From the NCBI GenBank assembly GCA_000383715.1, contig KB911950.1:124001-188000 (forward strand): a stretch of DNA of 64,000 nucleotides, written 5' to 3'. Positions 19,695 to 29,258 of this stretch are shown here, piece after piece. A program made the position numbers and the translations under genes. Numbering within the stretch: position 1 is the first letter of the stretch; each line of letters starts with the position of its first letter. The notes beneath the pieces are model-generated. The model was not told where the DNA came from. It did no database searches and was given only the letters and a program-made list of their open reading frames with translations. This DNA comes from Verrucomicrobia bacterium SCGC AAA164-E04. GTDB lineage: Bacteria; Verrucomicrobiota; Verrucomicrobiia; Limisphaerales; AAA164-E04.

Positions 19695-20639
19695 TCAAAG
19701 GCTGGCTCTTGGATCTCCTTTGAAATGAAAGGGTTTGTCTCCCAGTAGCTGATCAGACGTGACAGTTGGGCAGACGTACTTTTCGATGTGCTCCACTATC
19801 AACTCGGTGCCTTGAAAATGATCCACGTAGGGCCACATTTTCGGGTTGTACATCGTATCTGTCATGTCGCGCATGAGGACGACATTTTTACCATTCTTTG
19901 CCATTTGCCTTAAACCGAATGGACGCCCCAGAACACACATGTTGGTATGCACTCCCAGAAGGATGACATTTTTGATCTTGTGCTGTTCCAATAAATTCCA
20001 CACCTCCTTGCCATCGTCAGTGATGGCATCGCTTGAGTCGATTTGCAATGTGTCCACCTGACGGATCCACGGGGCTCCGGGATTCCTGCCGATGCTCTCC
20101 AGGTATTTCGCCCATGCTTCGTGCTCAACAGGATCGTCATCCTCACCGCCATCTGATTGATCAATGGGGTAAACTCCTTGCTCTTCTTCGGGGATGACGT
20201 AGCACCAAGCTCCAATGTCTTCCGGGAGGTTGGGTGCAGTAGGAGCATTTTTAGCTTTCAGCCTACCTGGATGCCCTTCGTAAAAATCCATGCAACTGCT
20301 GGGAGAGTGAATGATAAGCACTCCTGCTTTCCTTGCTTTGAACAGTAATTCATTCATTCGCGGTGACATCTCACCCACGCGGGTCACTGCATTTTTACAA
20401 TGATGCAAATCCCACATGTCGCAAACAATAATCGCGGTCTCTCTTGATTTCCATGTTTGTTGGATATTATTGACCTGGTAACCAGAATTGGTGTCTGAAG
20501 ATTTAACCCGCTTACGCAGGGTCATATCAAATGCGGAACTGGCAGCTTGAACGTGTGTCATGAGAATCAACAATGATGCCCCAGCCAAAAGAGCCAGACG
20601 GTATGACTTCCTGCGGAGTTTTGAAATGATGGGATGCAT
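19695..20639 (-). CDS. Cysteine hydrolase (isochorismatase/nicotinamidase superfamily), predicted exported
   Basis: AIIVCDMWDLHHCKNAVTRVGEMSPRMNELLFKAR, NVILLGVHTNMCVLGRPFGLRQMAKNGKNVVLMRDMTDTMY; N-terminal RRKSYRLALLAGASLLILMTHVQAASSA. Confidence 0.88.
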   Translation of the reverse strand: MHPIISKLRRKSYRLALLAGASLLILMTHVQAASSAFDMTLRKRVKSSDTNSGYQVNNIQQTWKSRETAIIVCDMWDLHHCKNAVTRVGEMSPRMNELLFKARKAGVLIIHSPSSCMDFYEGHPGRLKAKNAPTAPNLPEDIGAWCYVIPEEEQGVYPIDQSDGGEDDDPVEHEAWAKYLESIGRNPGAPWIRQVDTLQIDSSDAITDDGKEVWNLLEQHKIKNVILLGVHTNMCVLGRPFGLRQMAKNGKNVVLMRDMTDTMYNPKMWPYVDHFQGTELIVEHIEKYVCPTVTSDQLLGDKPFHFKGDPRASL

Positions 20640-21211
20640 AAGTATTCACAAGTAAACCAGAGCGTGAAATTGTTCAATCTGAAACTAAGCTTGTGTTTGT
20701 TTACAGTGACATTCAGACCAAGTGGGAAATTAAATTTGCATAGGTCTGCTTCCGCAGGTCCGTGAGTATCCTTATCATTAACTTACCCTGTTGCATATGG
20801 GTGTGTTTTGGCCGCGCAGCATCGCCGCCCTACTGAACGACAGACAATAGAGAAGACTTCCTTATCCCACTTGATCCATACCATTAATTAAGGTTATTTG
20901 AAAGACTTTAAGGCATGACTGTTATTTGGGTTCAAGGGAATGAACAGGCAGATTTGGCAGGCCTGCGATGCCAAGCTGAAGCTGTTATCGTGCGATCAAA
21001 TAGATTACCAAATATTGGGCTTTCAGGGAAGTTGAGGGAGTGTGTTTTTCTGCTGTTACTTAAATGTCTTGAATATAGATTTCCTCGCAATTGCTATCTT
21101 CTCCAAACCCATGAGAAAACTTAAATTCCACTGTAAGCGTAAAAAAGGTAAGTCTTGCATCATTCCGTTGACTCACATCTGCAAGCAGGCTTTGATGTCA
21201 ATGTGAACCCT

Positions 21212-22672
21212 ATGATGAAAACCAAATCTGTCTTAACGGTTTTGTGCTCGCTCTTAATTTGTGATGCCTTGCATGCTCAGAGCTCTGAGCGCCCGAACAT
21301 TCTCTTCATTTTTCTTGATGATTTTGGTTGGAAAGACACCAGCTACATGGGGTCCGATTTTTACGAAACACCCCATCTCGATCGATTGGCGCGCGAGGGC
21401 ATGATATTCACACAAGCCTACTCCGCAGCTGCCAATTGCGCCCCGGCAAGGGCAAGTTTGTTAAGTGGTCAGTACACCCCTCGACATCAAGTTTTCAATG
21501 TGGGGACCCGCCCCAGAGGGAAGGCGAAGCACCGGCGACTGAATCACATTCCGGGAACTGACACACTACGCACCGATATTCAGACCTGGGCTCATCGCAT
21601 TCAAAAAGCAGGTTATCGCACGGCTACCATGGGGAAGTGGCATTTGTCTGATGATCCGATACCTTACGGGTTCGATGTGAACGTAGGCGGCACGCACTCT
21701 GGAGGGCCGCCACGTGGTTACTATCCACCGCATGGTAAAGTCCCGGGATTGCAGGACGTGCCCGAGGATGAATTTGTGACTACCACACTATCCAGAAGAG
21801 CCGTTTCTTTTATTGAGTCCAGCAAGGACCAGCCCTGGTTTTTATATCTCACGATGTTTGCGGTTCACACACCGATTCAGGCAAAAAAAGATCTCCTGGA
21901 CAAATACGAATCCAAGACCCCGGGCAGACTTCATCATAATGCTAAAATGGCAACCATGATACAGGCTGTGGACGATGGAGTAGGGCGCATCGTAACGAAA
22001 TTGGAGGAACTGGGCTTGACCAATCAAACAGCGATTGTTTTCTTTTCCGATAACGGTGGATACGGGCCGGCAACGGACATGGCTCCATTGAAAGGATACA
22101 AAGGTGCCTATTACGAAGGCGGCATCCGTGAGCCATTTTTCGTCAAATGGCCGGGAGTCGTAGAGGCTGGCACGATCAATGAGACTCACATTATTGGAGT
22201 GGATTTGTATCCCACATTTCTTGAGATGACCGGTGCGACTGCCAAGGACGGTCAGGTTCAGGATGGACTCAATCTTGTTCCCTTGTTCAAGGGAGGAACA
22301 TTTTCCGAGCGTTCCTTGTTCTGGCATTTTCCTGCTTATTTACAGAGTTATGGAGGCAAAGGCCCGTTCGAACAAAGAGATCCTTTGTTTCGATCGCGAC
22401 CCGTCGGAGTCGTTCGGCATGGTGACTGGAAATTGATGGAGTTTTTTGAATCAGGTGACTTGGAATTGTACAACCTCAAGCAAGACATTGGTGAATCCAG
22501 GAACCTGGCGGATGCGCACCCTGAAACACTGCGGAAACTGCATGGGATCATGAAAGAATGGCGTCAAAAAACAGGAGCCCCCATTCCCTCAGATCGTAAT
22601 CCCTCATTTGATCCCGTTGCAGAAAAACAGGCCATTGAGAAAGCACTGGCCTTAAGAAAGTCATTTCCGTGA
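21212..22672 (+). CDS. Secreted sulfatase (S1 family)
   Basis: Signal peptide MMKTKSVLTVLCSLLICDALHAQ, NILFIFLDDFGWKDTSYMG, active-site NCAPARASLLSG, YRTATMGKWHL; start chosen at MMKTK. Confidence 0.93.
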   Translation: MMKTKSVLTVLCSLLICDALHAQSSERPNILFIFLDDFGWKDTSYMGSDFYETPHLDRLAREGMIFTQAYSAAANCAPARASLLSGQYTPRHQVFNVGTRPRGKAKHRRLNHIPGTDTLRTDIQTWAHRIQKAGYRTATMGKWHLSDDPIPYGFDVNVGGTHSGGPPRGYYPPHGKVPGLQDVPEDEFVTTTLSRRAVSFIESSKDQPWFLYLTMFAVHTPIQAKKDLLDKYESKTPGRLHHNAKMATMIQAVDDGVGRIVTKLEELGLTNQTAIVFFSDNGGYGPATDMAPLKGYKGAYYEGGIREPFFVKWPGVVEAGTINETHIIGVDLYPTFLEMTGATAKDGQVQDGLNLVPLFKGGTFSERSLFWHFPAYLQSYGGKGPFEQRDPLFRSRPVGVVRHGDWKLMEFFESGDLELYNLKQDIGESRNLADAHPETLRKLHGIMKEWRQKTGAPIPSDRNPSFDPVAEKQAIEKALALRKSFP

Positions 22673-24177
22673 TTTCAAACGTGTCTTATCGATTCTTTGA
22701 GTCCTTATTTGGAAGGGTAGCTCTTTTAGCTTTGGCTCTGATTGCAATGCCGGATATCAGAGCCACCCCCCCGAATGTACTATTCATTGCGGTGGACGAT
22801 TTAAATGATTGGATTGGGTGTATGAATGGACACCCTCAGGCTCAAACACCGAATATGGATAGGCTCGCCGAGCGAGGGGTGTTGTTTACGAATGCCCATT
22901 GCGTCGCTCCTGCCTGTCGCCCATCACGTTCAGCTGTGTTCACCGGAAAACGACCACAACAGACGGGTGCATGGTCCAATCAAAGTCGGGACATCATCAA
23001 TGACTATCCGCGAAGCGATCTCTTACCACAATATATTGCCGATCAAGGCTACAAAACGTTTGGAACGGGGAAGCTTTTCCATGGAGGCGGCACGGAATAT
23101 TTCCAGCACGCATTTGAAATACACCAACGATGGAGTCCATTCTCATCCAGGCAGGCTAGCTATACCGCATTGGAATTACCAAGCAAAGGAAGTGAGCATC
23201 CAAAGCACGTCATTCAACAAGGTCCAGGAGGGCATGATTATGTGCTGCCTTTGAACGGACTTCCAAGTGAACGCAATCCCTCCAAAGCATCAGGAGAGTC
23301 ATTTGATTGGGGTCCTTTTGATGTTGAGGATCGGGAAATGGGGGACACGCAGATCACCGATTGGGCGATGTCACAATTGAAATCAGAACATGATCAGCCC
23401 TTTTTCATGGGAGTCGGCTACTACCGCCCTCATATACCGCTCTTTGCACCTCAGCAGGATTTTGATGTTTACCCTTCTGCTGATCAGATTCAGCTACCGT
23501 CCGTGTTGGCAAAAGACTTGGGGGACATGGGAGCTGCAGGCAAACAATGGGCGCTGGAACCGATCACTGCAGGTTCTCACGAGATTGTAGAAAAATCGGA
23601 CCAATGGCGTGAGGCCGTGCGAGCTTATCTTGCCTGTATGACCTACGTGGATCGTCAGCTCGGGAGACTCCTGGATCAACTTGAACAATCCAAACACGCC
23701 GAGAATACCTGGGTCATTTTGTGGAGTGACCACGGTTGGCATTTAGGTGAAAAACGTCATTGGGGTAAATGGACCGGTTGGCGTGAGTCGACACGTGTCC
23801 CTTTGATCATTGTCCCTCCCCTCAATGAAAAACAAGCGATTCGAGGGGAGTCATGTGATGAGCCCGTGAGTTTGCTTGACCTTTATCCCACGTTGATAGA
23901 AATCTGCCAGCTTCCCGAGAAGAAGGGACTCGGTGGCCAATCCCTCATGCCACTCATACGTGCACCCAGAACCGAAATTAACCGTCATGTGTTTACCATG
24001 TTCAATCCCGGTAACGTAGCCATCACTGGGCATCAGTGGAAATACATCCGCTACTCCGGCGGAGAAGAAGAACTCTACAACATCAAAAACGATCCAAATG
24101 AATGGCTCAATCTCGCGAGCCAGAAGGATCAAGAAAAAAGACTCCGTCAGTTTCGAGCGAGGCTTGCAGGAAATTAA
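22669..24177 (+). CDS. Sulfatase (iduronate-2-sulfatase-like S1 family)
   Basis: NVLFIAVDDLNDWIGCMNGHPQAQTPNMDRLA, ACRPSRSAVFTGKRP; GTG start overlapping the upstream stop (GTGA). Confidence 0.93.
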   Translation: MISNVSYRFFESLFGRVALLALALIAMPDIRATPPNVLFIAVDDLNDWIGCMNGHPQAQTPNMDRLAERGVLFTNAHCVAPACRPSRSAVFTGKRPQQTGAWSNQSRDIINDYPRSDLLPQYIADQGYKTFGTGKLFHGGGTEYFQHAFEIHQRWSPFSSRQASYTALELPSKGSEHPKHVIQQGPGGHDYVLPLNGLPSERNPSKASGESFDWGPFDVEDREMGDTQITDWAMSQLKSEHDQPFFMGVGYYRPHIPLFAPQQDFDVYPSADQIQLPSVLAKDLGDMGAAGKQWALEPITAGSHEIVEKSDQWREAVRAYLACMTYVDRQLGRLLDQLEQSKHAENTWVILWSDHGWHLGEKRHWGKWTGWRESTRVPLIIVPPLNEKQAIRGESCDEPVSLLDLYPTLIEICQLPEKKGLGGQSLMPLIRAPRTEINRHVFTMFNPGNVAITGHQWKYIRYSGGEEELYNIKNDPNEWLNLASQKDQEKRLRQFRARLAGN

Positions 24178-24217
24178 ACCAGTTCCAGTACTTGCCAGAT
24201 TGAGGTTTCTGATTTCG

Positions 24218-26155
24218 TTAATCTTTTCTCTGCAATTGTTTGGGTTTTCCGAAGAAGCGGTCGATGAGAGATGCATCGAGGGGTTTCGTTATTTTTGAGA
24301 CAAGGAGCGCAAAGAAGGTGGACCCGATGATGTCCCAGAGAAAGGGTTGGATGTTGAGGAAGGAGTAGACTTTGAACTCCTGATGGATAACGTAGCCAGC
24401 AATGTAGAGCACCAGGTGGGTGATGCATCCTCCAAGCATGCTGGCAATGATTCCAGCTCTTGTGATCCCCGGCCAATAAAGTGCCAGTGCCATGGGCATG
24501 AGGAAACAACCTGCGAGTCCTCCGGTAGCAAACACGATCAAGTTCTGTAAATATTGTGGCGGATTCAAAACCGCCATGACGGCTGCCACGCCGATGACTG
24601 CTGTGACAATATAAGTCAACCACTTGACTCTCTTCTCAGAGGCGTTGGGGTTGAGATGATGATGGTAAACGTCGCGGACAACGCCCGAGGATACCATCAA
24701 TAAGAAACTATCCACACTGCTCATGACGGCTGCAAAAGGTGCGGCAACGATAAGCCCAGTCAGCCAGGGCATGCCTGCATTTTCGGACAATGTGCGTGCC
24801 AGTGCCGGCATGATACGATCGGGTTCGATTTCCATGCCGGGCAGAATAACCCGAGCACAGCAGAAAATAATGATCAATGGGAAATAAATGGCGGTGTAGT
24901 AAACGGAGACAAGTACGATAGAACGTTTCAAAACGCGACTGTCAGTGAAGGCCATTTGACGCACCATATTACTTGGTTGGCCGGCCCCTCCGAAAGCCCA
25001 GAAAACAAAAAAGCTAAAAGCCATGCCCAGTGACAAAAAACCCATATCCTCGTTTTTGCTTGGCCCCGGGGGCGTGACATAGACCCCTTTTTGTCCGTCA
25101 CCACGCGCATAAGGAAGGGTAGAAGTGATGTTCACGCGACCCCACTCGGAAAGGTTCAGTGCTTTGTCTTTCACTTTCTGGCCTGGGTCGGGTTGTATGA
25201 GCACTTCAAGCTCGGGAGTTGTTGGTGTGTCGGGCTCTATCACGACATGGTTGGCAATTCGGACGATACGTAGATCGTCGGTATGCATCCAGGTGCCTTT
25301 TTGAATGGAGAGTTTTTCCGTCAACGAAGACTTCCACTGAATGGTGATCGTTCCCATTTGGGGAGGCTTCATTTCGGCAAGTTGCTCGGTTGCCTTGCTC
25401 AGCCCCCCGACCTGACTCAAGGCCAGCACGAGCATGACCATAACGCCTATCACCATGACCAGCCCTTGCATGACATCAGTCCAAACCACCGCACGGAATC
25501 CTCCATAAGTCGTGTAAACAATGACTGTAGTGGCAAAAAGCATCAGGCAAAGGAGATAATCAGGTTCCGTGGATTGAGTTAAAAAGAAATTTCCTTTCCA
25601 GCCTGCAACCCAGGTCACTGCGGATTGAAAAAAATCTAAATCTTCAAGTAAGGTTGCGAGAATGACGCTCCCTCCCTTGAACTGCGCCAAGAGATAAAAG
25701 AACATGAAAAAGGTCAGTAAGGATGTCGCTACCAAACCGACAGATGCGCTTCCGAATCTGGCTCGCAGAATGTCTGGCACCGTGACCGCATTGGCTTTGC
25801 GCGAAACCTGATTGAGACGTTTGGCAAGCAAACCAGTGGTGACCAGAGGGACGATCATGTAACCTGCAATCCAAAGAGCGAGGACCCAGCCGTGCGTATA
25901 AATCAATGCAGGAAACCCCATGAAGCTACCTCCGGATGCATTGGTGGCAGCGAAGGTGAGCGCAAAAGCCCAAACCCCCAAGCCGCGGCTCCCAAGAAAA
26001 TACTCACTGACGAATTCTTTTTTGCTGCGAATCCTTCCGGCCAGCCAGGCCAGGGCAAAAACGAAGAGCATGTAAATTGCGAAGCTGATTAAAGCTGCAT
26101 TCTGGCCCTGACCTTTTGCGCTGGCGTCAGCAATTAAATTTTGGAGAGATTCCAT
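24218..26155 (-). CDS. Sodium:solute symporter family protein
   Basis: Multi-TM SSF protein: GVWAFALTFAATNASGGSFMGFPALIYTHGW, TVIVYTTYGGFRAVVWTDVMQGLVMVIG, GAGQPSNMVRQMAF. Confidence 0.93.
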   Translation of the reverse strand: MESLQNLIADASAKGQGQNAALISFAIYMLFVFALAWLAGRIRSKKEFVSEYFLGSRGLGVWAFALTFAATNASGGSFMGFPALIYTHGWVLALWIAGYMIVPLVTTGLLAKRLNQVSRKANAVTVPDILRARFGSASVGLVATSLLTFFMFFYLLAQFKGGSVILATLLEDLDFFQSAVTWVAGWKGNFFLTQSTEPDYLLCLMLFATTVIVYTTYGGFRAVVWTDVMQGLVMVIGVMVMLVLALSQVGGLSKATEQLAEMKPPQMGTITIQWKSSLTEKLSIQKGTWMHTDDLRIVRIANHVVIEPDTPTTPELEVLIQPDPGQKVKDKALNLSEWGRVNITSTLPYARGDGQKGVYVTPPGPSKNEDMGFLSLGMAFSFFVFWAFGGAGQPSNMVRQMAFTDSRVLKRSIVLVSVYYTAIYFPLIIIFCCARVILPGMEIEPDRIMPALARTLSENAGMPWLTGLIVAAPFAAVMSSVDSFLLMVSSGVVRDVYHHHLNPNASEKRVKWLTYIVTAVIGVAAVMAVLNPPQYLQNLIVFATGGLAGCFLMPMALALYWPGITRAGIIASMLGGCITHLVLYIAGYVIHQEFKVYSFLNIQPFLWDIIGSTFFALLVSKITKPLDASLIDRFFGKPKQLQRKD

Positions 26156-26285
26156 GGATTGTATTGTTTCAGGTATGGGGTCTTTCAGCTGCAGGGCTGC
26201 GAGTTACGTTCGCCTCCTATCGCCTCATTTTATTGGCCATTGGCTTGTTGGGGATCGAGTGCATGCTGCAAAAATGGCCTAGCAA

Positions 26286-26594
26286 TCAACTGGATTGATT
26301 CGATGAATCTCTTGCAGCTCCATCACTCAGTGGATCATCCTTCATGACTTTACTGGCAAAATAGAAAATGATGATATTTGCTCCTAACCAGGGAATAGCG
26401 ACTCCCCAGAATACCCAGGCAGGAAATCCGAATACTGTTTTTACTGGCGTATCAGGGTCATGACCAAAACCCAACCAACCCGAGACACCCACGACCCACA
26501 AAGCAAAGGCGGCCCAAATGAGGAGGATCCAGAACGTTTCACGCCTTGAATTTTGGTAAACGGGGTCGGTTCCAACAGGGTGTTTGCTCATCAT
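26286..26594 (-). CDS. Small membrane protein, DUF997/YhdT-like, probable symporter accessory subunit
   Basis: Two predicted TM helices (TFWILLIWAAFALWVVGVSGWLG; FPAWVFWGVAIPWLGANIIIFYFAS) directly upstream of the symporter gene. Confidence 0.7.
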   Translation of the reverse strand: MMSKHPVGTDPVYQNSRRETFWILLIWAAFALWVVGVSGWLGFGHDPDTPVKTVFGFPAWVFWGVAIPWLGANIIIFYFASKVMKDDPLSDGAARDSSNQSS

Positions 26595-26606
26595 GAAACC
26601 ATGCGT

Positions 26607-27710
26607 TCAGGGTTTCCAGCAAGACTTGCTTGCATCGTAAGCCATATTTGCGAATGCCGGTTGCATGGTCGCAAGATCTTTTAGCTCCATTTCTTGTAAT
26701 GCTCGGATCACATTTCCCCAAAGGAGGGTGCGTTTCTCAGAGAATGCATTCTCGCCATCAATCAAAAAAGAGGTGATCCTGTCCATCATACGACTGAACT
26801 GGTGATCATTAGGTTTTGGGGGGCGATAAAATTGAGCTGAAAGAGTATCTCCAGCCTTGGTGCGTGCTGCAAAATTATCATCGTTCAAGATTCCGTCCAC
26901 TGTGATGATAGTGGATTTAAGACCATCGTTATGTTTGAAAATCCAGGCGCGAGTATCTTTAGCTAATTTAGGAACCATGCCCAGTCCAACAATATCCTGT
27001 GTTCGGCCGTCGATGGTGGCGTCGCCTTGTTTACTGTTGGTGCGTGAAGCCGCTGCTGAAAAAAGATCCCAGGAAAAATGCCCCTCTCTGGCAGCCTTCC
27101 AAACATCATTGCCTCTGAATCTTTCAATATTTGAGATGCCGCTTTCGCCTCCCTTGCGATGAGAGGTCAGCGTCAGCAATGCATCCACGGCTTCCTTCTC
27201 AGCTGATGGGAAAGTACCGCGAATCAGTATCACAGTCTCCTCCAGTTCTGCTCCTGACGGCGTGTCCACTTCGGGAAGACGCCAGGTCAGACCGAGTGGG
27301 GTGCTTGCTTGAATGCGTGTCTTTTGCTCGAGGATCATTTGTTCCAGTCCATCAGTTGCCAAATTCTCTGGAAGCCCCACTACAAATCCTCGAGTGGATT
27401 CGGAACTCTGCTTGATGGCGGCTTCGAGTTGTTGCGAACTGCATGTCCAATCGTCGTTTGCTCCAGCAGCCAGTATCCATGCATCGGCGTCAGCGATGGC
27501 TTTCTCGAATGTATCAGCAATCGTCAAGTTGGGATGATCCTGGCGACGCTTCAGCGTTTGATTCATGGGAGCTCCGTAGACAGCAATGTCTTCAAACGGA
27601 CTTTCGATGAATCGTCCCTCCGATGGCCATCCCATCAGGCAACGGTCAACAAGATGCTGGGCAGGCGAACCGCCTTCAAATTGGGTAGTGAAAAATGCCA
27701 GTTTTTTCAT
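26607..27710 (-). CDS. Conserved hypothetical protein, paralogue of the neighbouring 27739-29061 product
   Basis: Shares motifs LTWRLPEVDTPSGAELEETV, HRKGGESGISNIERFRGNDVW, FKHNDGLKSTIITVDG and ERTLLWG with its neighbour; no family recognised. Confidence 0.8.
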   Translation of the reverse strand: MKKLAFFTTQFEGGSPAQHLVDRCLMGWPSEGRFIESPFEDIAVYGAPMNQTLKRRQDHPNLTIADTFEKAIADADAWILAAGANDDWTCSSQQLEAAIKQSSESTRGFVVGLPENLATDGLEQMILEQKTRIQASTPLGLTWRLPEVDTPSGAELEETVILIRGTFPSAEKEAVDALLTLTSHRKGGESGISNIERFRGNDVWKAAREGHFSWDLFSAAASRTNSKQGDATIDGRTQDIVGLGMVPKLAKDTRAWIFKHNDGLKSTIITVDGILNDDNFAARTKAGDTLSAQFYRPPKPNDHQFSRMMDRITSFLIDGENAFSEKRTLLWGNVIRALQEMELKDLATMQPAFANMAYDASKSCWKP

Positions 27711-27738
27711 TGGATCGACTTGGTTTTTTTCTGCGAAA

Positions 27739-29061
27739 TCATCCTCGCCAGTAAGTTGACAGGGGTTCCACTTGATAGGGCACTGTGAGTTCCGGAGTCA
27801 GGAGTTTCGCTGAACCTCGATACAATGATTCGACTCCAAAAAGGGTCATGCCGGACGTCAGTAAAGTGCGTTCGGGTGGGTAAACAGCATGTCCCGATTT
27901 GATGGATTCCTCTATCCGATGCGAAAGTGGGTTGAAAAAGTCTGCCGTGGTGGTTTGTCGTGGTGGCATGGGGAGGTGCATCTGGCAACTCGTGATTTTA
28001 CCACTGTCATGCATGCCGGCGTAGGTGAAATCCAGGACCAGTCCATTCAGCATGAAGAGGGTAGTCAAAAATCCATCATTGTGTTCGATGAAGTATGCAA
28101 CCACTCCGGGGCTTGCCTGCTGAACCCAATCAAGCGTGGGTGGCATGAAAGACCATTGATCTGGTGCCTTGCACTGGTGACTGCGTGCAAGTGCGGCCAT
28201 CAACAGTTCTCGAGTTGAATCTCTTTTTTTCAGCATGGACCAAACCTCATTTCCACGCACGGCGTGAACCGATTTGACACCTGATTCGCCACCTGCACGG
28301 CGTTCGGACATACATTGAGCAGTTTCCAGCCCATGAATGTCATAAGAATCAACACCCCCATAGCAAACACTGACGCTTTCTCTTAAATTCGCGTTCCAGG
28401 GAATATCTACTGCTGGTATGCGCCAGGTGACGGGAAGAGATGAGCCGGCAAGGAATGCAAAATTCAACCGCTTCGCATCGTCCACCATTTCCACGCATTC
28501 ATTCCAGTCTGTCGACAAATGCTTGTCATTGAAGACAGGCACTGATCGCCCGCTGGATTCAAAAACCTCCACCATTTCCTTGAAGAAATCATAGCGAGGA
28601 TATCGTTTCTGCCCTTTGGCATTCCTGGGGTAATCCCCATGTTCAGCAATGATGATTACGCCATCGACATCCAGGGCCTTGCCACCTCGTGTCAGAGCCT
28701 CTGAGATGGTCGGGTAAATGGGGACTCCGTGACGGCGTTCCCGGTCGCGCGCAAGATCTTTTTCAGGGAATTGATCCACATACATTGAAACCAATTTGAT
28801 CTTCGGAAAATAATGTTGCCCATGCCATCCATAGCCTTCCAATAGGCGGTCAATAAAATGCTGAGCATGACTGTGGCGTCGCACTTCAGTTGCCAGTAGA
28901 GCAACCGTTGGGGGGCGGTCGGCATCAGGGTTCCTGAAATGGAGAGCGGCGGATAACTGGCCACATGCGGTGGCGATGCCGGACATTGAAAGCGATTTGA
29001 GGAAATGCCGTCTAGTCCAAACACCCTGGGGATCTGACTTTGAAAATATCAATTCATTCAT
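27739..29061 (-). CDS. Conserved hypothetical protein with Tat-like signal, paralogue of 26607-27710
   Basis: TRRHFLKSLSMSGIATACGQ leader; VTWRIPAVDIPWNANLRESV, RRAGGESGVKSVHAVRGNEVW, IEHNDGFLTTLFMLNG, ERTLLTSG; start chosen at MNELIF. Confidence 0.8.
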   Translation of the reverse strand: MNELIFSKSDPQGVWTRRHFLKSLSMSGIATACGQLSAALHFRNPDADRPPTVALLATEVRRHSHAQHFIDRLLEGYGWHGQHYFPKIKLVSMYVDQFPEKDLARDRERRHGVPIYPTISEALTRGGKALDVDGVIIIAEHGDYPRNAKGQKRYPRYDFFKEMVEVFESSGRSVPVFNDKHLSTDWNECVEMVDDAKRLNFAFLAGSSLPVTWRIPAVDIPWNANLRESVSVCYGGVDSYDIHGLETAQCMSERRAGGESGVKSVHAVRGNEVWSMLKKRDSTRELLMAALARSHQCKAPDQWSFMPPTLDWVQQASPGVVAYFIEHNDGFLTTLFMLNGLVLDFTYAGMHDSGKITSCQMHLPMPPRQTTTADFFNPLSHRIEESIKSGHAVYPPERTLLTSGMTLFGVESLYRGSAKLLTPELTVPYQVEPLSTYWRG

Positions 29062-29258
29062 GCACCACTGGGTTTGAAATTCTACTTGGGATGGATCTAA
29101 TATGCCTGTATGGACGCGAACCGTCAATGGCAATAGGCTTGCAATGGGAGGAAGAAAAAGGCTTCAGCCTCCTGGCGCTTACCTTCCCAGTGCCTAAGAC
29201 TTCAACCTCCATTTAAAGCGTGCGCTGCCGCCGGGATCGAAGCAAGAAAGTAGACGGA

